DNA of 64,000 nucleotides from Chrysogorgia sp. JL179-B06. Its lineage: Eukaryota > Cnidaria > Anthozoa > Scleralcyonacea > Chrysogorgiidae. The notes below the pieces were generated by a model, which had not been told where the DNA came from, did no database searches, and saw only the letters and a list, made by a program, of their open reading frames with translations. Where the stretch lies: contig JAYKKM010000337.1 in NCBI GenBank assembly GCA_035772405.1, positions 1,755,001 to 1,819,000 of the forward strand, read 5' to 3'. The position numbers and the translations under genes were made by a program. Numbering within the stretch: position 1 is the first letter of the stretch; every line of letters begins with the position of its first letter. This document shows, piece after piece, positions 23,901-36,200 of the stretch.

Positions 23901-26900
23901 CCTTTCAGATGAAGAATTTGAATAAACGACTTTGATTTACTTGAAGAATTGGCCACGTGGAGTCTTCGCGTTGATAATTTGACGTCACTTCGTTACTCTG
24001 GTCAAGAACATGAACGATTAATGGCGGACATAACAACTTCAGAAAAATAATACTTGCCATCGTCTAATCGCAAAACGGTTTCGACCGAGTAATATTTAGC
24101 AGCTCTGCTTTATAAATACATAAAAATATCGAGAGGTAAAAATTTGATCGTAGTGGCACTTTAAGTTTAGGACACACGAGACGACAAATCGTGGGGGCAT
24201 GGTACGGGAAATTTTCCCCTGTTGAGGACACACGAGGGGACATGTCAGAGAAGAAAAATAAAATAACGTTCTGTGATTGGTTTATTTTAATTTTGTCGCA
24301 GGGAGTAGTTGCTGTTTATACGATGGGATATGTTGGACAAAATGTTGTCCCCGCAACAAGATTTCGCATACGATACATGGGCGATCGTCAAGCTCGTATT
24401 CTCAGAAAAATGATTCTGAGTCCCGGACAGGAATCGAACCTGTAACCTTATGATTGCCGGTGAGACGCTCTAACCATTGAGCTACCAAGACTCAGATGTA
24501 GAGCGAAGGTTACAACCATGTGCTGGTTCAATTGATATATGTACTGCCTATGCGGCAGTCACTATATATCGGTAATGTTTGGATTTTTTTTTCGGACAGG
24601 AATCGAACCTGTAACCTTCTGATTGCCGGTGAGACGCTCTAACCATTGAGCTACCGAGACTCAGACGGGAGAGCGAGGTACATATATCATATCAAAAATC
24701 CTCAGGATTCTCAGTTGGTCCCTTAGTAATGGCGGACTTCCGGCTTCATTTTCTGAACAATGGTTGCTGAGAAAAATCATAATATATATTGTCAGCCGAA
24801 AATTTCATCTTCATGGACTTTTTTGCTGTTAAAGTTATTGGATGTGATGTCACAAGAGGCATTTTTGTGGCAAGTAACAAAAGAAAACTGGTTTGGAATG
24901 CCTCTTGTGACATCACATCCGGTAACTTTGATAGCGAAAAATTGTATTATTATATTGTATTATGTATGTACTGATATATGTGATTGATTTATGTACTGAT
25001 TGTTGATATATGTACTGCTATATGATTATTTATGTACTGATATATGATTATGCCTGGTTTATGTGCTCTTACCATCGACAAAATAAAATAATATTACTAT
25101 AAAGAGGACCAGAAAACATTTTTCAAATTACTGGGTAAAACGATTCATCGCCTACCTACAGATTTACTGCGACTTTGGTCCCTTAGTAATGGCCGCCGTT
25201 GGCTCTAATTATCCAGTGAGAGAAGCCTAATATGAGACGTCAAATTAGGTTGAAGATTTTATGCATTTAATGTTAACAAAGAAACTATATTGGCCAGACA
25301 CTAAACCTATTTTGCTGTTTCTAATAATCTCTCGTTAATTTACATTATGCAAATATGCAGGCTTCAAAATCAGCTCATCAGATACAATAGAAAGCTCAAT
25401 CCAGTCTTTATTTAGAGATCAGTGAGCAAGACCCAAATACTACGAATATGTAAAATCCCCAAACGTGCGAATGATGTACAATATCTATATATCATCGATT
25501 GATAATCTTTGATTACTACTTATTTGAAATATATTTTGTATGACTGTGGCTAACGCTGACTTTTCATTGTCTTAGATAGGTATTCAAAGAGTGGAACAAG
25601 AGAACACGAAGGAACAATGGGTACACCAAGTGTCTTTATTGACCTACACTACACCTCGTTTCCCCCTGCCGTCAAAACGCTCACGTTTACTGGGAACGAA
25701 TGTCGAAAGTTTCGTTTTTTCTTGCGCCTGCTATCTCTCTGGAGACCGTGTACAGCGGGTTTCCTCGAGAGAATTGTTTATCCACTCTTGATTAACGCCA
25801 TTCTTCTCGTCTCGGGCCCAGTCCGCAACATCATAAGGGCGAAAATGGCGACAACATGGCTGAGCATCCAGGCAATCTACGTTATCCACGAGGTGGGCAT
25901 ATGGCTAGGCCACATCCTTGCGAACATCTATTTCAGAACGAGGGATCTGGAAACTAACGTCTTGCCGGACGTGCAACTGCTGACCGGAAGCGGAAAACCT
26001 CTGAAACGCAGGCTCAAATGTCTTGATACTTGTATGATGACAGTTGTATCGTTGTTTTCTATCACGCTATGCACGTTGTTTGTGGTCACACAGGCCTTGA
26101 ATAACCATGGCGGTGAACGATTCTCTTCATTTTTCCCATACGTCCATGGTACCATCGACCATATGTTGTACATTCTGATTATAATATCGATCGTGTACAA
26201 CATCGGAGTAGGTCTTGCCCTAGCATGGACCATGGGATTCCTGTACATGTGTTTCGCAACTCGACTGCAAGCTCTCGAGGGGGTCTTCCTCCGGTGGAAA
26301 AAACCCATGCAAGACGCTGTGTACTTCTACCAGCAATGTTACTCGCGGCCGCTGAAACAGTCCTGGGTACGACTGTCGTGGTGGTTCCTTGCGCATAACG
26401 TCATCGTGGTTGCGGTACCGCTGTATGGCTACAAGCTGGCGCAGGCGTTCAGCGGAGTCGCCTATGACGTCAGACATCTCTCGCAGTTCATCGTTTATTT
26501 GGTGTTCGTGTTTTTCGTCTGGTTGACGCCGACGGTATTGGCGGAGAAGATTCAAAAGAATGAAACGCTATTTCGCGACGCCGTCAACGACTTCTGTCCT
26601 GGCTTGCTCGAGGAAGACTACGACGTTCGCAGTGGGGAATCATTCCCCGCGGGTGACGCGCGTTACGAGGGATTGCGCGCTGTTTTCTTGCGCTACTCGT
26701 GATCACAAACAGCGAGAAAAGAACTATGGCACTATGGATCTAGTGGGGCGTAGCGGTGCGGAATTGAAGCCAGCCGTTGAGGTCCCTATCTCTAGTGACT
26801 CTAGCGAGAACGAGGTGGACGGATGCATGGATGCTGGGAATCGCTACACGTTTGCCTCGAGGGGAGACGATCTACGCAAGTTCCTTCGGTTTTTGAGAAA

Positions 26901-27055
26901 CAGAAGGCCAAGTTTGGCTTCGCATGGTTACACTTGGCAGCTAGTTGGCTCGTTTATTTCCATCGTGTTCGGAGTTTTGTCATTTCTAGTTAATCTGCAA
27001 AGATACGACGATATTAACTGACTGACTGGATGACTGACTGGATGACTGACTGGAT

Positions 27056-27107
<52 letters not shown>

Positions 27108-27195
27108 GGCAGACAGGCAGACAGGCGGGCGGGCGGGCGGGCAGGCGGGCAGGCGGGCAGGCAGGCAGGCAGACAGACAGACAGACAGACAGGCA

Positions 27196-27226
<31 letters not shown>

Positions 27227-30200
27227 TGGCTGGCTGGCTGGCTGACTGACTGAGATGATTTAATTTCGGAGTCATCAATATACAAAACTTGCTTTTCAAG
27301 TAACTACAGATATTATATAACGATATATTATATGACTATATGTGTTATTTTCTAATTCGGTGTCAAATGTTGTTAAGACAAATATTGTTACTGTTTTTAC
27401 GAAACATGAGTTATATATACGAAACAGTTTTCAACAGACAAGAGACCTTTGAACGACCTACGCGAAACTGTTCTCCCACAATACAGCGGAGTAATAATGC
27501 TGTATATCGGGCAACTATTAGCTTGTTTATCTTGTAACTTAAAGTGCATATGTACCTCTTAAATGGAAATGAAAATGAAAACCCTATAGCCTGTAAGCGA
27601 AACCAACTAGACGTTGTCTATATTCATTTTTGAAAACGGAGAAGATAACCACGTTGTATTATGTATACTTATGTACACATTAAACTTAGTATGTTGATTC
27701 CAAAGGCATTGTCGATCTGTGAAATAATTATATCTTATTGAATGGTTTGGCATATAATACGGCCGGGTATTTTACGAGTTTCTCAAGTATTTTCTCAAGC
27801 ATGCGAGAAACGAGTAAAATTCCCGGCCGTATTATATGCCAAACCATTCAATGAGGTTTTTATTATATGACTACTTGCAGAAATTGAATAAGTTTGTATT
27901 TATTTCATTTCCTCGTTTGTTTGTGATACGTTGTCAGACGTTGTTTCTGTTAAACTGTCCATTGCTTTGAGATATTCATCGTCAAAGTCGTCAGAGTTTA
28001 ACGAAAATAATAAGGCGTCGTTCATGTCTGTACTTACATTTTCAAAATTAAAAAGACAGTTCGCATCCGCCATTTTAGGCTTTGGTTTAAAGCCGCAAAA
28101 AAATCCGTATTTTTGTTCTGTTCAGAAGAGGAGAAATACGGATTTTACCATGCAATACGGCCTGGTATTTGTTCTGTTCTCGTGCCCTTATATGTAAGAA
28201 TTACGTCATTGTCATATAATAATCCCCCTTATTTGCATGCATGGTAGCCACCAATGGGAACTTCGCGTTTAGTCGTAATCATGCTGTCTCCAACCATGCC
28301 TGAACGGACTAATGAAATTCTCATCACTTGGAGGCTCAAAGAGGAACTTCATGTGTTGGAATGAAAAATACTGGTGTTATAAGAAGGAACACAGAGTAAA
28401 CATCAACACATCATTATTTCACGATTGTCCCTTCATCGCGTATTAAGGTAAGAATACGAACTCCTCCTTGGTGTAGCTGACACAATGCATTATTGAAACG
28501 TTAGGTTAATAAGTAGGGTTGGTATTTCTTTATTTTGTGGTTGTCCCTCTAAAGCTTCTAAATCCTATGAAGAAACAACCTTGAATGCGACCGTGACATA
28601 TACTCTGTGTTTGTTGTCTCTCAAGTACACGATAAAGAAGCAAGAGAGTATCTTGCCATTCATAGAACGTTTATTAGACAGCTTCAGAAGTCATGTGACC
28701 TACACAGGCTACAGTTATTCAATTCAATCTGCATCTCAAAGCTAGAAATAGGCAAGCTTGGTGCTTTAGTTTAGTTTATTAGCTTTTCCAAAATAATAAT
28801 ACAGTAACTAAAGTACAGATACATACCGGACAAAAAAGAAAGAGAAATACACAATGCATTATTGAAACGTTCGGTTAATAAGTAGGGTTAGTATTTCTTT
28901 ATTTTGTGGTTGTCCCTGTAAAGCTTCTAAATCCTATCAAGAAACAACCTTGAATGCGACCGTGACATATACTCTGTGTTTGTTGTCTCTCAAGTACACG
29001 ATTAAGAAGCAAGAGAGTCTCTTGCTTCTGCAAAAGAGTCTCTTGCTTCTGCAAAAGAGTCTCTTGCAGAAGCAAGAGAGTCTCTTGTCATTCATAGAAC
29101 GCTCATTAGACAGCTTCAGAAGTCATGTGATAATGTTCGGCCTACACAGGCTACAGTTATTCAATTCAATCCCCATCTCAAAGCTAGAAATAGGCCAGCT
29201 TGGAGCTTTAGGTTTAGTTTAGTTTATTAGCTTTGCCAAAATAATAATACAGTAAAGAAAGTACAGATACATACCGGACAAAAAAGAAAGCAAAATACAC
29301 AATACATGGCAGGATATACGCAACAGTAAAGCCAATTGCTGCGGTCTGCTATATGAATGGTTCATGTAACATGTAAAGTTCCAACTAAAAAGGCGAATTC
29401 AAAACATTCAACCCCGAAATAATGATTAGTCATTAGACTATATACAAAGCGTATATCTTACTATCCTGTCCCGATTATTGGATAGAAAACCACGAGAGTC
29501 GAAGATTCAGAGTGGCTTTCTAATGTGAGGACAATAAATCCCATCAATCACGAGTGCTCAGTCTGTAACTGTTCTAGAAAATGGTTTCAATGACCGAGAA
29601 ATGTAAATATATTCTTTGATTCTTGTCATGAAATTGAAATAGCTGCAAAATTTGACTTGACTTTAGTTAATTTCTGCTGAGATAGTTTGTTTCGTTTTCT
29701 CTTTAGGCATTATTAGCATTCCCGTCTAAATAGGGAATATGAATGACTTAATAAGGACATAATGCTAATCACGAATTATGAGATATACGCACTGTAATCC
29801 TGAAAGTGATTCAACCAGCTGTTGTGGTCTAGTGGTTACCACACACGTCTATGAGCTGGGAGACACAGGTTCAAATCCTGGGTTGGACAACCACTCAGGG
29901 TCTTAAAAATAATTGAGGAGAAAGTGCTGCCTTTGCAATCTTAAAAATAATTGAGCAGAAAGTGCTGCCTTTGTAATCTTAAAAATAATTGAGGAGAAAG
30001 TGCTGCCTTTGCAATAATACCCGGAAATGGTAAGACTTTCGATTTCACCGTTATGCAAAACAGAACATATACCAAAGAAAAGAACTGATTAAATCTTAAC
30101 CTAGCGGACCATTTTGCCATTGTTGGGAATGGAAAAATTGAGGCAAACTCAGACAAACGGGCACACTTCCGAAATTCGGTCGACTTCAGAAGTGTTGAGT

Positions 30201-33200
30201 ACCGATACCAACATCCACTTGCTAAAATTAACTACTGCGCATGAGCAGAGCCTTATTGGATTTCCATATCGTATCTGGAAGTAGAACTTAACATCCATAA
30301 TGAGCCAACTTATGAAATGCCGTGGCAATGATGTTGATTCAAATCGAGTGCCATATTTCAGTATTCGTACTCTCAAGCTGATCCTGTTTAAATGGAAGCG
30401 AAATCTATAGTGTAGAATATTAGTATTGGTATCAGAAGTCAAGCTTAACCACCCATTGCTATAGTGCTATAGTGTCGTCTTGTGTTAGTGTTAGCAAAAG
30501 CGGAAAGAGTCCAAAGACGAGCAACAAGGTGGATTCTCAGAACCAAGATCGGAGAAATGTCATATAAAGATAGAGTGATGACGCTGGACCTACTTCATTG
30601 TGCTACGATAGAGAACTCAAAGACATAGTTTTCTTCTTCAAGTCTCTACATGGGCATACTGACTTAAATGTCCACGAATTTGTTACGTTTGTTTCTCAAG
30701 GCCGCGCCAGGCTGAGCCAAAACTTTGCCAACCTTAAAACTCCACTTTGTAAAACAAGAACTTTCCAAGCCTCATATTTTAACCGCGTAGTCAAATTATG
30801 GAACTTTGTCTGGAAATTAGCCAATCCAAGTAGTTTCACCAGTTCTATGTCATTTAAGAACTTTATAAGACAGATACTATCTAGTGTAGTTGTTTCTACT
30901 TTTGATATAGATTGGCCGTGCACCTGGACATTGGTACGCGACTGTCCCTGTCATAGAGCCTCTATGATATAGAACAAATTTTACATGTATATTTTAATCA
31001 AAGAGGGCGGCGGCTCGCATGGGACTTTTAGTCCCGTTCGCGCTTTTCCTTTTGGATCTCTTGTTGTTGTTTTTTCATGGCTAGTTGTTATCCAATAAAA
31101 TTGTTAAAATTTAGAAAATTAGCAGTTTTGTATATTATTAATATTTGATCTAATCCGTAACTTTACAATGTTTGCAGGTTGAACAACGGGATAAATAGGA
31201 ACACTGGGACACAATGAGTACATCTTGTAGATTCCAGGAACTCAACAACGTGGTGCGTCCCCACAAACCGCTCACACTAACTTTCCTATGCAAGGAGTTT
31301 CGTTTAATCCGTTGGCTTTTACGCCTGCTGTCCCTATGGCGACCACGTTCAGCGGGTATCTTGGAGAGCTACCTTTACCCTGCCATTGTGAACCTTCTAC
31401 TTCTGTCAGCTGGACTGATTCGTAACTCCATACAGGCGACAGGCAAACCAATCTTACTTAGCATTCAAACTGTCTACGTTGTCCAGGAGTTGGGCATATG
31501 GCTTGGGCACATTTTCGCGAATGTCTATTTCCGATCGAGGGACCTGGAAACGAACGTCTTACCAGAAATCCCACAGCTTACGAAAACCAGAAAGCCGCTT
31601 AAATCGAAGCTCAAGTGTCTGAATGGCGTCACAATTTTGTCTCTATTGCTGTTCTCCATCATGCTTTGCACGCTTTTCGTTGTCTCGCAGTTCAGATGGA
31701 ATCATGGCACGAAGCGGTTTTCGTCCGATCTACCGCACATCCATGGCACTGTAGACCACCTTTTGTATGCCATGGTAATATTATCAATATTTTATAACCT
31801 TGGGATAGGTCTAGCGCTATCCTGGACAATGGAGCTTCTCTATGTCTGTTACGCGAGCCGTCTGAAAGCTCTCGAAGGAGTCTACTTGTCGTGGAAGAAG
31901 CCCATGACGGACGCTGTGTATTTTTTCCAGCAGGTCTACTCGCGGCCCGTGGCGCGTTCCTGGAAACGAATCTCCTTGTGGTTCCTCGTGCACAACGTCA
32001 TTGTTCTTGCATGCTATACCGCTGTACGGCTACGAGCTGGCTGAGGCCCTATGCGGAGAGGAGTACAATTCTAAACACCTGTCACAGTTTATCTGCTACC
32101 TGGTGTTCGTACTCACCGTGTGGTTCGCTCCGATTGTGATAGCCGAGCAGATCAAACGGCGCGAGAAGAAATTACTGGAACGAGTCAACGACTTCTGTCC
32201 AGGCTTACTGGAGGAAATCACGAATGATAGCCGATGGCGCGGCGAAGGCTCTGGGAACGAGATTGATACCCGAGCTGCTTTGCGAAACGGGAATAGTCGA
32301 AGCGAACGACAAGCTGTCGAGTCGAACAACGAAGAGGAAGATATTCAGATGTACACGTTTGCTTGCAGGGGTAAAGAGCTGCGAAATTTTCTAGGCTTTT
32401 TGAAGAAGAGAAGACCCGGTCTGATTTCCCGGGGGTACACATTGCAACTGAATCTTTCTCTTGTGTCGTTGCTCATCGGCATCCTCTCGTTTCTATTGAA
32501 ACTTCACGGTGACGACGAGGTCCGGTTGATAAATACCAGCAGAATGTTGAACAACACGTTCTTTTGAAAGAAGTGTATTTTCAGGAATTCGGCTAAAGTT
32601 ATGGTGGAGTTTGCTGACCATGTCGAATGCTGGCTCAGTGCCAAACTTTCGCGCCTTTTTTAACCTTTTTGTCTTTATTGTATTTGTGTCTATGACTCTA
32701 TATGAAGATACTAAAGTATACATATTAAAATATGTATTATTATATAACCATTGGAAGTTGACAGATGAAAACCATTAAAGTGACTATGCAATGAAACATT
32801 CAGTTGTAAAATAACTCTTTTGTTTGAAAGAACTCTTGAAACTATAAAGACTAACCATTTACAACTTTTTCATATCTCACTTCACTCTTTAGATATTAAG
32901 ATTTGTTTAATATGTAAATGATCATACTTATGACATCACAATGCATGATGACTTATTGAAAAATTCTGCATATCTTTACCATTATCACATGGAATCGTTT
33001 GATGATTTGCATATTTGACGTCATTGGATACATCCACGCACATGCACCTGCATTTCAAGTGATTTCATTACATAATCTCAAGGATATATAAGCGTTTTCA
33101 ATAAGTTATTATGCTCATAAGTATGATCATTTACATATTAAACAAATCTTAATATCTCAAGAGTGAAGTGAGATATGAAAAAGTTGTAAATGGTTAGTCT

Positions 33201-36200
33201 TTATAGTTTCAAGAGTTCTTTCAAACAAAAGAGTTATTTTACAACTGAATGTTTCATGGCATATAGGTAATAATTGTTTTATTATACAATAATAAATGTA
33301 TATGGAAGCCTTTAGGGAGTTTAGGAAGTAAGCCAAGAAAATTACGTCACCTACAGACAATTTTTGATATTTTGTAGGTGGCAAGACATCAAGAATTGTC
33401 TGTAGGTTTTTAGCCAATCACAATCTAAATTGTACGAGTATTGTGTAATAACATTAATTATTAGCTTGTTTAGTTTGAATTTTTCTCATATTTTAGCATT
33501 CTATTTACTGTATTAATGAGTTTATCAGTGAATAAATTGTTTCCTTTAACTATTATTCGCTCTCAATCTCTACGAAGCGCTTGATAACTTGGGACTGCTA
33601 CCTCTGTCCTACTGGCACGAGTACCTGGACTTAGTATACCTTTTTAAAGCATTAGTTGGTTCATGTGACTCTTATATTTCTATTAAGTCCTCCAGCCGTG
33701 TTACAAGACGTACAAACCGATCACATGAATTTGTTTTAAATATCCCTAAAGTGAATAGCGTAACTTTTCAGAACAGTTTCTATTGTAGAACTCCTAGGAT
33801 ATTCAACTCTCTACCATCACATCTGCGAGATGCTAACCTTTCTATTGGTCAATTCAAATCTGAACTGATAAAACATTATACAACCGAACACGTGTACGAT
33901 GTCGAAATTCCAGAGTGTCTGACAATAGTCGTTTCAACTCTTTAATCTCGTCTATCTGACTAATCAGATTCTCACAGAGTATCAGCAAAGCTTTGTTGTG
34001 TATCTTCTGACTCTTCCTCCAATACATTATGTTCAAGCTTCTCGTCTGCTTCCATCGCTATCTCAAACTTTTAAAAGCGTATGTGTAAAATGTCACGTGT
34101 GTCGTCCCCTGTCTAGTCTTCTTGTTAAAATGTGCTGTTAGTTTATTTTTTAATCTTAAGGACCCCGTAATGGAGCGATAAGCTCTGTGGGATATCCCTG
34201 CTACTCCATGTCACAATGTGGCAAAGCTTGTAAATAAATAAATAAATAACTTGGATTTCACCATCGTTAACTATCATGGTGGTTCATTCAAGATGGCCGC
34301 CGCGAAATATTTTTTTAAATTCAGTCATTATTTATAGCTCGTAGGGTTTGAATCCTTGACTTTCTAAGTTCAAGTTCGAGTCATTAATTTGAAATTGGCC
34401 AGTCAACTTTTTTCAGTTCAAATAATAGTACTGCTATAATCTAATACATGTATAGACTGCAGATTTTAGCAGTACGTACTGTATGTCGCACGTATAACCA
34501 TCTGAATTCTGGTAGCTCAATGGTTAGAGCGTCTAACCGGAAATCATGAAGGTTGCGGGTTCGATTCCCGTCAGGGGAAATAATTTACCATGTTAAAATA
34601 ACCATAGTCAATCGAGATATGGTCTGGAAACTCAGCTAAAGTCTTTGTTCTATCTTTTTGTTCGTCTTTATGCAATTTTGTGCACGGTCACTGAACCTAT
34701 TGTATTTTAGTATAATGAAGCAATCATCCAATAGAATCGTTTGGGTTTAATCGCTCAACCGTGTTGTTTAAATATTAATAAACCTAAAACAAAGGATGTG
34801 CACGGTGTAAGGTACGGTTCAACATCAAAACGTAGCTCATTATAGTCGCTTTGAAGTTTGCCGAGTTTCCAGACCATATCTCGATTGACTATGAAATAAC
34901 CAAGCTGCAAGTCACATTTAATATATTCTGATAAGATATTCAGACATATCGAGACTGCTGAATTAGCAGTACGTATGTCACATGTATGAGCTAGTACACA
35001 ACGTAGCCTTCGTTCTGTCATCTGAGTTCTGGTAGCTCAATGGTTAGAGCATCTAACCAGAGATCATGAAGGTTGCGGGTTCGATTCCCGTCTGTGGCTT
35101 AGAAACATTTTTCTGAGTTTGCGTTTAATCTTGAGTAGTAAACAATTTACTAAATTACTCCACTTTATTATTTCATCTTGTAGTGAATGGATTATGGAAT
35201 CACTGATAAGATATATTAAAGTCATTGGTGGCCCAGCAGGGCAGGAAGGTTTGCTGGTTGGACTGAAAAATGGTCAGGTACAGTTTTCGCAATATATACG
35301 TACCCAAAGCCACTTGGTGGTTGACTCGTACCCAGTCGTCTCTACAGGCTGGGGATAACTACTGGTTGGGAATAAGCAGCAGGGCCAAGAGGTTTATGGG
35401 CACCTTCCCATCATGCACCGTCACTGGCTTTGCCCTCCATGTATTTGGGTCGTGGCCAGATAGTACACTCGCAATTGAGGAGTCTGAGTCGTCTTCTGGA
35501 CGATCCTTTTATTAGTATTAAGGTTAGTATTGGAAAACCATTAGGTGGGGGGATAGAAAACCCATTAGGCGGGGGATAGAAAACCCATTAGGTGGGGGGG
35601 GGGGGGTTAGGGTTAGGATCTAAGTTGTTTTGGAGTTAGCAGTTCTATGACGTATTTCATCATGCAGGCATGTCCGATCATAACAATCTCGCATTTCGTC
35701 CAACCTCTCGCGGATACTAAAAAAGATCGTCCAGAAGACGACTCAGACCTAGTACCTCACGGTCACCTCAACTGCGAGTGTACCATCTAGCCACGACCAT
35801 GTATTTGCCCCCCCACCCCACCCATCGTCGCTGTCTTTCCCCCATGCAGAGTTAGGTGAGAGTAGTTTTCCTGTAGAGAGATAGAGTTATTCGTTTTTAT
35901 CTGTTATATTTTTCTATTAGATTTTGAAAATTTTTACCGACAATCAATTTCCTGTGTTACTACTTAAACAACAGACAAGTGTTCGTTGTCTGGACTTGAG
36001 TTGCAGGTATTTCAATCTCTTTAGTTATATTCTTTCCTGTTATTAAAGTTTCCTGGCATTTTTTGTTACAGAACATCATTCTAGGTTAATAAATGTTCGC
36101 ATTTGCCAAAAAGTGATCAACAAACATTCTATTACAAGAAATTTAACCTCCAAAGTTGCCCAAATTTTGTCCGCCATTGCTCAAAACTTGTTCCAGACGA

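Noticed and set aside
32001..32567. Independent second gene after receptor B
   Set aside because: It aligns to the C-terminal part of receptor A, so it is the frame-shifted end of receptor B.
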